Assembly: GCF_023278085.1 (NCBI RefSeq)
Contig: NZ_CP066265.1
Location: 2,882,501 to 2,946,500, forward strand
Reading direction: 5' to 3'
From: Pseudomonas syringae
GTDB taxonomy: Bacteria > Pseudomonadota > Gammaproteobacteria > Pseudomonadales > Pseudomonadaceae
Length of the DNA stretch: 64,000 nt
Shown: one piece after another, positions 46,306 to 55,577 of the stretch
Layout: each line of letters starts with the position of its first letter
Position numbering within the stretch: position 1 is the stretch's first letter
Notes under the pieces: model-generated
What the model was told of the DNA's origin: nothing
Databases searched by the model: none
What the model saw: the letters and a program-made list of their open reading frames with translations, nothing else
Made by a program: the position numbers and the translations under genes

Positions 46306-48489
46306 ATGAATACGAAGTCCACACCAGCGGCGGAAGAAAGTTCGGCCACGCATGATAACCCTGCCAGTACCCCGACACGCATTCGCGAAGGACTTCCCTT
46401 TCCACTCGGTGCCAGCTGGGATGGCCTGGGCGTCAACTTCGCGCTGTTTTCGGCGAACGCCACCAAGGTGGAACTGTGCCTGTTCGACTCGACCGGCGAA
46501 GTGGAACTGGAGCGCATCGAGCTTCCGGAATACACCGACGAGATCTACCACGGCTATCTGCCCGACGCGCATCCCGGCCTGATCTACGGCTACCGTGTGT
46601 ACGGCCCGTACGATCCGAAGAACGGCCACCGTTTCAACCACAACAAGCTGCTGATCGACCCGTACGCCAAGCAATTGGTCGGCGAACTGAAATGGTCGGA
46701 AGCCCTGTTCGGTTACACGATTGGCCACGCTGATGGCGACCTTAGCTTCGACGAACGCGACAGCGCTCCGTTCGTACCGAAAAGCAAAGTGATCGATGAG
46801 GCCTACACTTGGGGCCGCGACCAGCGCGTGGGTACGCCTTGGGACAAGACCATTTTCTACGAGACCCACGTGCGCGGCATTACCATGCGCCACCCCGAGG
46901 TTGCTGAAGAGCTGCGCGGCACATTTGCCGGTCTGGGATCAGCGCCGGTCGTCGAGCACATCCGCAAACTGGGCGTGACCTCGGTCGAGCTGTTGCCGAT
47001 CCATGCGTTCGTCAACGACCAGCACCTGCTGCAAAAAGGCATGACCAACTACTGGGGCTACAACAGTATTGCGTTCTTCGCCCCGGACCCGCGTTACCTG
47101 GCCAGCGGCAAGATTGCCGAGTTCAAGGAAATGGTCGCGCACCTGCACCATGCCGGGCTGGAGGTCATTCTCGATGTGGTCTACAACCACACCGCCGAAG
47201 GCAACGAGCTGGGCCCTACCCTGTCCATGCGGGGTATCGACAACGCCTCCTATTACAGGCTGATGCCCGACGACAAGCGTTACTACATCAACGACTCCGG
47301 CACAGGCAACACCCTCGACCTGAGCCATCCGTGCGTTCTGCAGATGGTCACCGATTCGCTGCGCTACTGGGCCTCGGAAATGCACGTCGACGGTTTCCGC
47401 TTTGACCTGGCAACCATCCTCGGTCGCTACCATGACGGTTTCGACGAGCGTCACAGCTTCCTGGTCGCCTGCCGTCAGGACCCGATTCTGCGTCAGGTCA
47501 AGCTGGTTGCCGAGCCTTGGGACTGCGGTCCGGGTGGCTATCAGGTCGGTGGCTTCCCACCGGGCTGGATGGAATGGAACGACAAGTTCCGCGACACCGT
47601 GCGGGCCTTCTGGAAAGGCGACGAAGGCCAACTGGCCGACTTCGCTGCGCGCATGACGGCGTCCGGCAACATGTTCAACCAGCGCGGTCGTCGCCCTCAG
47701 GCTTCGGTGAATTTTATCACTGCGCACGATGGCTTCACGCTGCACGACCTTGTGTCGTACAACGACAAGCACAACGAAGCGAACGACGAAAACAATCAGG
47801 ACGGCAGCAACAACAACCTGTCCTGGAACCACGGCGTTGAAGGTCCGACCGAAGATCCGGAAATCAATACCCTGCGTCTGCGCCAGATGCGCAACTTCTT
47901 CGCCACGCTGCTGCTGGCACAAGGCACACCGATGATCGTGGCCGGTGACGAGTTCGCCCGCACTCAGCACGGTAACAACAACGCCTATTGCCAGGACAGC
48001 GAGATTGGCTGGATCAACTGGGATCTGGACGAAGACGGCGAGGCGCTGCTCAAGTTCGTGACCCGCGTGATCAAGCTGCGTCAGACCTACCCGATTCTGC
48101 GTCGCAGTCGCTTCCTGGTGGGCGATTACAACGAAGAAATCGGCGTGAAGGACGTCACCTGGCTTGCGCCGAACGGCGAAGAAATGAGTGTCGAGCAATG
48201 GCACGATGCCAATGGCCGTTGCCTGGGCATGCTGATGGATGGTCGCGCACAGGAAACCGGTATCCGCCGTCCTGGTGCAGACGCCACCTTGCTGCTGGTG
48301 GTCAACGCTCATCACGACGGCGTCAACTTCACGCTGCCGGAAGTGCCTGAAGGCACGCATTACGAGTGCCTGATCGATACCAATCAGGACGATGCGCGCA
48401 GCAAGGAGCAGTTTGCATTCGGTTCGGAATACACCGTTACCCCGCGCTCACTGTTGCTGTTCGAACTCAAGCGTGAAGATCAGCGATGA
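46306..48489 (+). CDS. glgX: Glycogen debranching enzyme
   Basis: GlgX is a 727-residue GH13 enzyme that cleaves alpha-1,6 branches of glycogen trimmed to short stubs, supplying linear dextrins to TreY and MalQ. The N-terminal CBM48 (PFPLGASWDGLGVNFALFSANA) is followed by the catalytic barrel with VILDVVYNHTAEGNELGP, VDGFRFDLATILGR (nucleophile), LVAEPWDCGPGGYQVG (acid/base) and FITAHDGFTLHDLVSYNDKHN. The start ATG 46306 has CAGGAAGG before it. The four-base overlap (ATGA) with the following acyl-CoA dehydrogenase-like gene ties that gene set to this operon. Confidence 0.97.
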   Translation: MNTKSTPAAEESSATHDNPASTPTRIREGLPFPLGASWDGLGVNFALFSANATKVELCLFDSTGEVELERIELPEYTDEIYHGYLPDAHPGLIYGYRVYGPYDPKNGHRFNHNKLLIDPYAKQLVGELKWSEALFGYTIGHADGDLSFDERDSAPFVPKSKVIDEAYTWGRDQRVGTPWDKTIFYETHVRGITMRHPEVAEELRGTFAGLGSAPVVEHIRKLGVTSVELLPIHAFVNDQHLLQKGMTNYWGYNSIAFFAPDPRYLASGKIAEFKEMVAHLHHAGLEVILDVVYNHTAEGNELGPTLSMRGIDNASYYRLMPDDKRYYINDSGTGNTLDLSHPCVLQMVTDSLRYWASEMHVDGFRFDLATILGRYHDGFDERHSFLVACRQDPILRQVKLVAEPWDCGPGGYQVGGFPPGWMEWNDKFRDTVRAFWKGDEGQLADFAARMTASGNMFNQRGRRPQASVNFITAHDGFTLHDLVSYNDKHNEANDENNQDGSNNNLSWNHGVEGPTEDPEINTLRLRQMRNFFATLLLAQGTPMIVAGDEFARTQHGNNNAYCQDSEIGWINWDLDEDGEALLKFVTRVIKLRQTYPILRRSRFLVGDYNEEIGVKDVTWLAPNGEEMSVEQWHDANGRCLGMLMDGRAQETGIRRPGADATLLLVVNAHHDGVNFTLPEVPEGTHYECLIDTNQDDARSKEQFAFGSEYTVTPRSLLLFELKREDQR

Positions 48490-49499
48490 CCGATGCCTTG
48501 AGTGAGTTTCTCGACTGGCGCAGGCAGGGCTATGCCGACACGCGTGCGCTGGGCGAGTGCTTGCAGGCACTGGTGATTGAAGGACTGGATCAGCTTCCCC
48601 TGCCTGCCGGTGGTCAGACACTTGAGCGCTGGCAGGCGCTGGCCTGCGTCGCAGGCCACGACCTGGGGTTGTGCAAGTTATACGAGGGGCACACCGACGC
48701 CTTGGCGATCATGGCGGAACTGGGTGCCCCGCCCCCCGAACAATTCAGTACCTGGGGCATGTGGGCGGCAGAGCCACCACAGGCACGGGTCACGCTCAGC
48801 GGCACCGGCGATTCGCTTCGCCTGGATGGTCGCAAAGCCTGGTGTTCCGGCGCGTCGGCAGTGAGCCACGCCCTGATCACCGTATGGGATGAGCAACAGC
48901 GTCAACAACTGGTAGCCGTACGCCTCGATCAACCGGGGGTACGTATCACCAATGATGGCTGGCGAGCGGTTGGCATGGGCGCCACCGGCAGCGTCGAAGT
49001 CATCTTCGAGCGGGCCAGCGCGGAGCGGGTCGGCGAGCCGGACGGTTATCTGAATCGGCCGGGCTTCTGGCAAGGCGGCATCGGCATCGCCGCCTGCTGG
49101 TTTGGCGCATCGCGCTCCATCGCGCAGCGCCTCCTGCAACAGGCCGGCAAACGCGACGAACCCCATGCGCTTGCTCATCTGGGCGCAGTGGACGTTGCCC
49201 TGTATGCCGCGGCCGAGGTACTCCGCGCCGCCGCCGTGCACCTGGACAACGCCCCCACCGAGAATGCGGAAGTGATTGCGCGGCGCTGCAGAGCCTTCAT
49301 CGAGCAGGCAGCTGATCAGGTCATTCAGCATGTCGGTCGCGCAGTGGGCGCTGGCCCCTATTGCAAGGATGCACATTTCGCCCGATTGATCGCCGATTTG
49401 CCTGTTTTTCTGCGCCAGAGCCATGCCGAGCGGGATCTGGCCGCGCTGGGGCAGTTGACCGGCAAACGGCTTGAAACGTCACAGGCGTGGTCGCTATGA
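48486..49499 (+). CDS. Acyl-CoA dehydrogenase-like protein
   Basis: This is a 337-residue protein of the acyl-CoA dehydrogenase superfamily, about 40 residues shorter than typical members. It shows the middle beta-domain (ARVTLSGTGDSLRLDGRKAWCSGA) and the C-terminal helical bundle with FAD-contacting residues in FWQGGIGIAACWFGASRSIA. The usual catalytic glutamate segment is not obvious, so dehydrogenase activity is not assured. It overlaps glgX by four bases and is followed by a PIG-L deacetylase, a NodS-type methyltransferase and a GT2 enzyme. A role in that set's product is inference. Confidence 0.85.
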   Translation: MTDALSEFLDWRRQGYADTRALGECLQALVIEGLDQLPLPAGGQTLERWQALACVAGHDLGLCKLYEGHTDALAIMAELGAPPPEQFSTWGMWAAEPPQARVTLSGTGDSLRLDGRKAWCSGASAVSHALITVWDEQQRQQLVAVRLDQPGVRITNDGWRAVGMGATGSVEVIFERASAERVGEPDGYLNRPGFWQGGIGIAACWFGASRSIAQRLLQQAGKRDEPHALAHLGAVDVALYAAAEVLRAAAVHLDNAPTENAEVIARRCRAFIEQAADQVIQHVGRAVGAGPYCKDAHFARLIADLPVFLRQSHAERDLAALGQLTGKRLETSQAWSL

Positions 49500-49512
49500 G
49501 AGCGTATTCGAC

Positions 49513-50286
49513 ATGAGTGAAGCCTTTGTAGTGAGCGAAGACGAAGCAGGCCAAGGCACTCCCCTGGCTGCCTGGAATGCCTCTAGCAAGTTGCGGGGCC
49601 TGCCGGCAATCACTGCCGACCTGTTGGTGCCGCCCAATTGCAGGGCGGTGATTATTGCACCGCACCCGGATGACGAAGTACTGGGCTGTGGCGGCCTGAT
49701 GAGTCAACTGGCTCAGCTGGAACGCCACCTGCTGTTGATTTCGGTCACCGATGGCACCGCCAGCCATCCGGGTTCGGCGCTCTGGCCTGTCGAGCGGCTG
49801 TCCGATATCCGCCCCCAGGAAAGCGCTGAGGCGCTGAGCCGTCTCGACATCTCTTTAGAGCGCCTGGAATGGGTGCGTGGCGGCTTTCAGGATGGCGACG
49901 TCGGCGCACAGGAAGACCGGCTGGTCGAATTTCTCGAACAGCACCTGGGGCCGACCGATGTGGTGTTTGCCACGTGGTCGGGTGACGGCCACGGTGACCA
50001 CGAGGCCGTTGGCCGCGCCAGTGCGAAGGCCTGTGCCATCACTGGCGCACAACTTCATGAAGTGCCGATCTGGGCCTGGCACTGGGCCGATCCCGAAGAC
50101 CCGCGCCTGCCTTGGGAACGTGCGCGCAAGCTGCTGCTCGACCCGATGACGCTCGCCCGTAAACGCCATGCCGCGCAGGCGTTCACCAGCCAGTTGCAAG
50201 GTGATCCGGCTGTGGGGCTCTCTCCGGTATTGCCTGCCAGTGTTCTGGAACGGCTGATGCAGCCGTTTGAAGTGGTGTTCACATGA
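49513..50286 (+). CDS. PIG-L/LmbE-family deacetylase
   Basis: This is a 257-residue zinc-dependent N-deacetylase of the PIG-L/LmbE family, which includes GlcNAc-PI and mycothiol-pathway deacetylases. The metal motif AxHPDDE is APHPDDEVLGCGG (His51, Asp54), and the second metal-binding element is SGDGHGDHEAVGRAS. The natural substrate is probably an N-acetyl sugar, but it is not known. The start ATG 49513 comes 13 bases after the preceding stop; the frame is open 14 codons more. Its end overlaps the methyltransferase start (ATGA). Confidence 0.92.
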   Translation: MSEAFVVSEDEAGQGTPLAAWNASSKLRGLPAITADLLVPPNCRAVIIAPHPDDEVLGCGGLMSQLAQLERHLLLISVTDGTASHPGSALWPVERLSDIRPQESAEALSRLDISLERLEWVRGGFQDGDVGAQEDRLVEFLEQHLGPTDVVFATWSGDGHGDHEAVGRASAKACAITGAQLHEVPIWAWHWADPEDPRLPWERARKLLLDPMTLARKRHAAQAFTSQLQGDPAVGLSPVLPASVLERLMQPFEVVFT

Positions 50287-50909
50287 GTGTTGCGGACAGC
50301 TACTTCGACGAGCTCTTCAGCAACGATAACGATCCGTGGGCGTTCAAAAAACGCTGGTATGAACGCCGCAAGCGCGCGCTGACCCTGGCTGCCCTGCCCC
50401 GCGAGCACTACCGGGCGATCTTTGAGCCGGGTTGTGCCAACGGCGAACTCAGCGCCGACCTGGCAACACGTTGCGACGCCCTGCTGTGCTGCGACACCTC
50501 GACCCGCGCAATCGAACTGGCTCGCCAGCGCCTGGCTGACATGCCCAACGCCCGCGTATTGCAAGCTCGTCTGCCGCAACAATGGCCGGCGGAGAAGTTC
50601 GACCTGATCGTGTTCAGCGAGCTGGGCTATTACCTCGACATCGACGATCTGAACCGCCTGATCGACTGCGCGCTTGATGCGTTATCGCCCGACGGCCAAT
50701 TGCTCGCCTGCCACTGGCGCCCGGACATCGAAGGCTGTCCGCTGAATGCACAACGCGTTCACGACACGCTGGCTGAAAGACTGTCCATGCACCGGCTTTT
50801 TAGTCATCACGAACAGGATTTCCTGCTGGACCTGTGGAGTCGTGATGGTACCTCTGTCGCAGAACAGGAGTTCTCGAATGATCGGCATTCTGATTCCGGT
50901 GCACAATGA
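50283..50909 (+). CDS. SAM-dependent methyltransferase, NodS family
   Basis: This 208-residue class I methyltransferase belongs to the NodS-like group. Before motif I it has DPWAFKKRWYERRKRALTLAALP, the hallmark of that group. Motif I is FEPGCANGELSADLA (about 47-61), the acidic residue after strand 2 is in CCDTSTRA, and motif IV is FDLIVFSELGYYLDI. NodS of rhizobia N-methylates a deacetylated chitooligosaccharide. Here a deacetylase precedes it, so N-methylation of an amino sugar is a reasonable hypothesis. It overlaps its upstream gene by 4 bases and the GT2 gene by 32. Confidence 0.9.
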   Translation: MSVADSYFDELFSNDNDPWAFKKRWYERRKRALTLAALPREHYRAIFEPGCANGELSADLATRCDALLCCDTSTRAIELARQRLADMPNARVLQARLPQQWPAEKFDLIVFSELGYYLDIDDLNRLIDCALDALSPDGQLLACHWRPDIEGCPLNAQRVHDTLAERLSMHRLFSHHEQDFLLDLWSRDGTSVAEQEFSNDRHSDSGAQ

Positions 50910-51603
50910 AGAACAGCTGCTGGATGCCTGCCTGACGACCGTTCTGCACGCCGCTGCCCACCCGGACCTCAAAGGGGAAGTCGTGGAAGTATTGGTGGTG
51001 CTTGACAGCTGCACGGACGGTTCTGCAGACATCGCTCGTGCCCATGGCGTGATGATTCTGGAAGTGACTGCCCGCAATGTCGGCCAGGCGCGTGCCAAAG
51101 GCGCAGCCTTCCTGCTCGACAGGGGCGCGCGCTGGCTGGCCTGCACCGATGGCGACAGCAGCGTGGCGAGCGACTGGTTGAGCGAGCAACTGGCTCTGGA
51201 TGCCGATGCGGTGTGCGGAACTGTGATGCCTGGCGACTGGAACGAGGACATTTCGGCGGCTGCGCAGGCGGCTTATCTCAGCCACTACCAGCACCGCGAC
51301 GGCCACCGGCACATACACGGTGCCAACCTGGGGGTGAGTTCGATTGCTTATGTCAGTGCGGGTGGTTTCCCCGCGCTGGCCTGCCATGAGGACGTGCACC
51401 TGGTGCAGCAACTGGAGTTGATCGGCGCACGCATCGCCTGGAGCTGTCGTCCCAGAGTGACCACCAGCACCCGCCTTGACTCAAAAGCCAGAGGCGGGTT
51501 CGGCGATTACCTGCGCTCGCTCAATGGCCACCCGGCCATCACTGATGATGCGCTGTCTGCATGCCGGAACGGTCTGGATCAGCCGCACTCAGCGCCGTCG
51601 TGA
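50878..51603 (+). CDS. Glycosyltransferase family 2
   Basis: This 241-residue GT-A enzyme has the nucleotide-sugar-binding start MIGILIPVHNEEQLLDACL, followed by VLVVLDSCTDGSADIA and the metal-binding CTDGDSSVASDWL (DxD-like). The acceptor domain contains HGANLGVSSIAYVSAGGFPAL and CHEDVHLVQQLE (catalytic acid region). No membrane helix is present, so the sugar is likely transferred in the cytoplasm. The start ATG 50878 has CAGGAG before it, inside the methyltransferase gene. It ends the operon and its 3' end overlaps the convergent hydrolase gene by 65 bases. Confidence 0.92.
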   Translation: MIGILIPVHNEEQLLDACLTTVLHAAAHPDLKGEVVEVLVVLDSCTDGSADIARAHGVMILEVTARNVGQARAKGAAFLLDRGARWLACTDGDSSVASDWLSEQLALDADAVCGTVMPGDWNEDISAAAQAAYLSHYQHRDGHRHIHGANLGVSSIAYVSAGGFPALACHEDVHLVQQLELIGARIAWSCRPRVTTSTRLDSKARGGFGDYLRSLNGHPAITDDALSACRNGLDQPHSAPS

Positions 51604-52579
51604 AGAAGCGCACGGCTTCGGCACTCAAGGTGCGGTGAATGTCCTCACGATCAACCCCGTCGGGGTCATTGCACAATAGCGGCGCGGTTGCGCGTTGTTC
51701 GTCACTGCACGGCGCCATGAACACGAAGTGCCCTGCCCCCGCCAACAGCTTGTAATCCGGAGCCTGTGGCAGCTTGCGCGCCAGCGCCTCGGCATTACGG
51801 TCGATGGCCAGCAGTTGATCATCGTCGCCGGCATACATAAGCACCGGCACATGGACATCACCCAGCGTATGGCGACCGAACATCAGGCTCAACGGCGCCA
51901 TCAGCATCAGTGCGCCAACCCGGGGGTCGGCCTGGGCATGCAGATCGTCGCGGTCTGCAACCAGCTCGCCCTGGGTTTTGCAGGCATCCCGATCGTTCGG
52001 GCGCTCCAGGCAATACTGACGCAGACGCTTCAGATCCGGTTGCGCGCCGGCAAGGATCAGCGCGGTTTCACCACCCGCCGAATAGCCGATCACACCGACC
52101 TGACGCGCATTGAGGTAAGGCGAAAGCATCGGGTCGAGCAGTGCTGAACTGATAGCCTCGGATATCTGTAAAGGACGCCCGTAGAGATTGCTCAGGCTGC
52201 CGAGGCGGCTGTGATCGCGGTCGTTGTCGCCGGGATGGATCACGGCGACCACCACAAACCCCTGCCGCGCCAGCGAAGTCGCCAGATCGTGCAGCGCCAG
52301 CGGCGTACCGGTGTTGCCATGCGACAACAGCAATAACGGGAACCGGCCCATGGCAATGGGGGCGTCTTCACTGGCCTCGACCCGGTAACCGTGGATCGTG
52401 CTGGACTGCTCGCTGCCGGTCGACGGATAGAAGGCAATCGCCTGCATCGGCAGTGAGTCCAGAGGATCGGGGAAGGTCAATTCGTGATAGCCCGCGCTCC
52501 AGGCTTCAGCCGCCTGAGCATGCACCGAAATCATGCTGTCGAGCAGACAAACCAGCATCACTGCACAAAGACGCACCAT
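51539..52579 (-). CDS. Exported alpha/beta hydrolase (dienelactone hydrolase/PAF-acetylhydrolase type)
   Basis: This is a 346-residue serine hydrolase with signal peptide (MVRLCAVMLVCLLDSMISVHAQA) for export to the periplasm. The oxyanion region is LLLLSHGNTGTP and the nucleophile elbow is GYSAGGETAL (Ser), with the general-base His in GHFVFMAP near the C-terminus. Four cysteines in the mature part may form disulfides. The substrate is probably an ester, but cannot be specified. The ATG start at 52579 has only a weak upstream site. The 3' 65 bases lie within the end of the GT2 gene on the other strand. Confidence 0.88.
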   Translation of the reverse strand: MVRLCAVMLVCLLDSMISVHAQAAEAWSAGYHELTFPDPLDSLPMQAIAFYPSTGSEQSSTIHGYRVEASEDAPIAMGRFPLLLLSHGNTGTPLALHDLATSLARQGFVVVAVIHPGDNDRDHSRLGSLSNLYGRPLQISEAISSALLDPMLSPYLNARQVGVIGYSAGGETALILAGAQPDLKRLRQYCLERPNDRDACKTQGELVADRDDLHAQADPRVGALMLMAPLSLMFGRHTLGDVHVPVLMYAGDDDQLLAIDRNAEALARKLPQAPDYKLLAGAGHFVFMAPCSDEQRATAPLLCNDPDGVDREDIHRTLSAEAVRFFTTALSAADPDRSGMQTAHHQ

Positions 52580-52941
52580 GGCGAGGCCCAACCTTTGTCA
52601 TTCCGGACGCTTGTCCGGACAGTCCGTTCATGCGCTTGTGTCGAGCATCATGCTCCAGCGCGCCGCTCACACTTGAAGTGTCACTCAAATGAGAGTCTGT
52701 GAAACCGAAATAGTGCACAACTCGAGCCAGCATCAGCCCACTCTTTTTTGCACGTGCGAACCAGTCGGCAAAACATGTCGAAAACAGGTTCTCAAAGAAA
52801 CAGTTTAGTCCTCCATGTGCCCGCTTACCTGTAAGGAAGCTGTCAAGGTTACAAGCGGTCTCCCCACACCAGAAAAAACTCCACGGCCCGGCGCGCATCA
52901 GTGCGCAGGCGGTGGAGTCAGGATCAAGCGTTTGCTGATGA
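52580..52941. other. Intergenic region between hydrolase and azoR
   Basis: About 360 bp with no credible gene (a frame at 52506-52898 lacks family resemblance). It holds the azoR terminator at 52868-52918 and a GTCCGGA-containing repeat pair near 52605-52623 (TTCCGGAC, GTCCGGAC), and presumably the hydrolase promoter. Confidence 0.45.
52868..52918 (-). terminator. Terminator after azoR
   Basis: On the minus strand a long imperfect stem CTCCACcGCC...GGcCGTGGAG is followed by TTTTTTC. It lies 24 bases beyond the azoR stop. Confidence 0.85.
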
Positions 52942-53547
52942 TCAGGCGGCGAACAGATCCTTGATCTGCTGCTGTGCCGCCGTCATGGCGCTGGCACGAG
53001 GCTCTTCGCCGTAAGCCAGGCCGTGCGCACGCACGAATTGCAGGTCGGTCACGCCAATGAACGCGAACAGCGCCTTAAGCAGCTCTTCATGACCCGCGCC
53101 AGTCGGCAGGCCCTGGTGCAGACCACCGGAGGTGGAAACGATGATGATTTTCTTGCCGCCGCACAGGCCTTCAGGGCCGGCTTCGGAGTAACGGAACGTG
53201 CGACCGGCAACAGCGATGCGGTCGATCCACGCCTTCAATTGCGACGGCACGGTGAAGTTGTACATCGGCGCACCGATGACCACGACGTCGGAATCGAGAA
53301 ACTGTTGCAGGGTGGCTTCGTTGGCTACCACTTCATGCTGCTGGGCAGCGTCGCGGGCTTCTAAAGGAGTGCCGGCTGCGGCAAGGCTGGCGGCTGAGAA
53401 ATGGCCAAGCGCATTGCTGGCCAGATCGCGGTAGGTCACCTGAGCGTCGGCGTGCGCGCTCTGGCAGGCCTGAACGACATCACGGGTCAGCTGACGCGAA
53501 GCAGAGTGGTCGCCGAGGATGCTGGAATCAAGGTGCAGAAGTTTCAT
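52942..53547 (-). CDS. azoR: FMN-dependent NADH-azoreductase
   Basis: AzoR is a flavodoxin-fold enzyme of 201 residues, which reduces azo compounds and quinones with NADH. It begins [20 protein letters not shown] (FMN phosphate-binding SxxxSxSR-like segment), with the AzoR-typical [18 protein letters not shown] and STSGGLHQG. Pseudomonads carry several paralogues and the preferred substrate varies. A LysR-type regulator gene lies directly upstream on the same strand, 73 bases away, and may control it. Confidence 0.95.
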   Translation of the reverse strand: MKLLHLDSSILGDHSASRQLTRDVVQACQSAHADAQVTYRDLASNALGHFSAASLAAAGTPLEARDAAQQHEVVANEATLQQFLDSDVVVIGAPMYNFTVPSQLKAWIDRIAVAGRTFRYSEAGPEGLCGGKKIIIVSTSGGLHQGLPTGAGHEELLKALFAFIGVTDLQFVRAHGLAYGEEPRASAMTAAQQQIKDLFAA

Positions 53548-53620
53548 AACGGGCTTCCCAAGTGAATATCGCCGAGGGGCGATCAGTGGGGAGCATCCTA
53601 TCGGTGATCGTAATAGATGA

Positions 53621-54580
53621 TTAGTCGCCCTGAATGCGACTGTTCGTTCTATATAAGGAACAATAGATCGACTCAGGGTTGTGCGTCAGCTCCTTGAACG
53701 AGCTCTCGAATGCGTCCAGTAGGCCTCTGACGGCTGGCAGCAGGCCGCGTCGCGAGACAAACACTGCGTGGAGGATGCCGCACTTGGGACGGTGCGCATC
53801 GAACAACTCCACCATACGGCCCTGCTGCAACGCTTCCCTGACCAGAATTTCTGGCAATTGCGCCACGCCGACACCCTGCAGAACCGCTTGCAGAATGACG
53901 TCCAGATCCGAGCTGACCAACCGCGGTACGTGTCGCACTTCGACATAATGACCCGGTCCGTTTTCCAGTAGCCAGCGATGTTCGGGTGCGGAAGACGGCA
54001 CATCAAGGCTCGGCAATTTGCCTAGCTCGTCAAATGACGGGTTAGCCGGGATAAGCGCCGCCAGATCGGGATGAGCCACCAGCCGTTGCGCACTGTGGCC
54101 AAGAGTCTTCACCACCAGGCCGTCATCTTCCAGCGGTGGGAAACGTACCCGCAAGGCGATATCGATGTTCTCGATCAGCGGATCGACACGCCGGTTGGTG
54201 CTCTCGATGTGCACCTGCACCTTAGGGTGCGCCGCCATGAAACCGGCAATCGCCTCGTTGATGCCCATGGCGGCCATGGCAGGCGGACAACTGATCACCA
54301 CCTTGCCCTGCGGTTCGGACTTGGAACGCTGAATAACCTCTTCGGCAGCTTCGGCCTCGACCAGCATCGCCACGCAATGAGCGTAATAGTCGCGTCCGCT
54401 TTCGGTCACGGCAAACTTGCGGGTCGAGCGATGAATCAGCGTGACGCCGAGCCGCTCTTCAAGCCCGGCAATGCGCCGGCTGAGCTTGGACTTGGGAATC
54501 CCCAGCTTGCGACTGGCAGGCGCGAAGCCTCGGCATTCGACCACCTGAACGAAATAATACAGATCATTGAGATCAAACAC
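53621..54580 (-). CDS. LysR-family transcriptional regulator
   Basis: This 319-residue LTTR has an N-terminal winged helix-turn-helix ([43 protein letters not shown], here only partly quoted by position 1-60) and a periplasmic-binding-like effector domain from about 90. Recognition helix residues KSKLSRR are of the AaeR/YhjC-like group. The start is GTG 54580, with AGGTGG a few bases before it. The neighbouring azoR on the same strand is a plausible target. Effector unknown. The C-terminal tail ([19 protein letters not shown]) is longer than usual. Confidence 0.92.
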   Translation of the reverse strand: MFDLNDLYYFVQVVECRGFAPASRKLGIPKSKLSRRIAGLEERLGVTLIHRSTRKFAVTESGRDYYAHCVAMLVEAEAAEEVIQRSKSEPQGKVVISCPPAMAAMGINEAIAGFMAAHPKVQVHIESTNRRVDPLIENIDIALRVRFPPLEDDGLVVKTLGHSAQRLVAHPDLAALIPANPSFDELGKLPSLDVPSSAPEHRWLLENGPGHYVEVRHVPRLVSSDLDVILQAVLQGVGVAQLPEILVREALQQGRMVELFDAHRPKCGILHAVFVSRRGLLPAVRGLLDAFESSFKELTHNPESIYCSLYRTNSRIQGD

Positions 54581-54658
54581 CGGCCACCTCGCGTCTAGAG
54601 CGGCGAGTATGCAGCGCTACCGCAAGCCTCTCAAGGTCCGACGCAGGGCGCGGATTCG

Positions 54659-55450
54659 TTACTCAGCGGCCAGAAACGCCAGCACCGGCGCAGTGAATGC
54701 CTCTCCCGCTTCGACGCTGGACAAATGGGCGGCAGGCAACTCGACGATCTGTGCGCCCTGAATGCGTTCTGCAATGAAGCGTCCGTCTGCGGGGGTTGTT
54801 ACCGCATCTCCGGTGCCGCAGACCACCAGCGTCGGCAAGTTGATGTCCGCCACTTGCTCGCGAAAATCAGCGTCGCGCACGGCAGCACAATTGGCCGCGT
54901 AGCCCTGTGGCGAGGTCTGCGCCAGCATGCTGACAATACGCTCCACCGTGGCAAGCTCCTGTGCCGCAAATGCCGGGGTGAACCAGCGCAAGATGGAGGC
55001 ATCACGTAACGCGACCATGGCCGCCTGCCCCTCACGCAGCACGGTTTCGATGCGCGGATTCCAGATATCGGGGTTACCGATCTTCGCCGCCGTGTTGCAC
55101 AGCACCACTCGGCGCAGACGCTGGGGCGCATTGATCGCCAGCCACTGACCGATCAGTCCGCCCATGGACAGCCCGCAGAAGGACACCTTTTCGATCTGCA
55201 GCGCATCCAGCAACGCCAGCACGTCGCGGCCGTTCTGCTCGATGCTGTAGCTGCCCTGGCTGACCAGCGATTTTCCATGACCGCGCGTGTCGTAACGCAA
55301 CACCTGAAAATGCCGGGTAAACGCCGCCACCTGGTTGTCCCACATGTGCAGGTCGGTGCCCAGCGAATTGGAAAAAACCAGCACTGGCGCGCCGGGCTGG
55401 CCCTCCAGCAAATAATTCAGTTCACCATCGGCGAGTTGCACAGCAGGCAT
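54659..55450 (-). CDS. pcaD: 3-Oxoadipate enol-lactonase-like alpha/beta hydrolase
   Basis: This 263-residue cytoplasmic hydrolase resembles PcaD, which opens 3-oxoadipate enol-lactone in the beta-ketoadipate pathway. The oxyanion region is VFSNSLGTDLHMWD, the nucleophile is in FCGLSMGGLIGQWLA (Ser ~100), and the acid/base residues are in CGTGDAVTTPADG and AHLSSVEAG. It stands apart from other pca genes, so a paralogue with another lactone or ester substrate is possible. The start ATG 55450 has TGGAG before it; the frame is open 11 codons further. Confidence 0.85.
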   Translation of the reverse strand: MPAVQLADGELNYLLEGQPGAPVLVFSNSLGTDLHMWDNQVAAFTRHFQVLRYDTRGHGKSLVSQGSYSIEQNGRDVLALLDALQIEKVSFCGLSMGGLIGQWLAINAPQRLRRVVLCNTAAKIGNPDIWNPRIETVLREGQAAMVALRDASILRWFTPAFAAQELATVERIVSMLAQTSPQGYAANCAAVRDADFREQVADINLPTLVVCGTGDAVTTPADGRFIAERIQGAQIVELPAAHLSSVEAGEAFTAPVLAFLAAE

Positions 55451-55577
55451 ACGAGGCTCCAGAGAAAGGGCAAACGTGCACACTAATGAGTGTCACGGCG
55501 GCATACAATCCGCTGATCGAATATCCGTGCGGCTATCGAACAGCTTGCCGTTCGAGATCAGACAAAGGAGCTTCTCC

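Noticed and set aside
52506..52898. 130-codon minus-strand frame between azoR and the hydrolase
   Set aside because: It overlaps the hydrolase signal peptide region and the azoR terminator and has no recognisable protein features.
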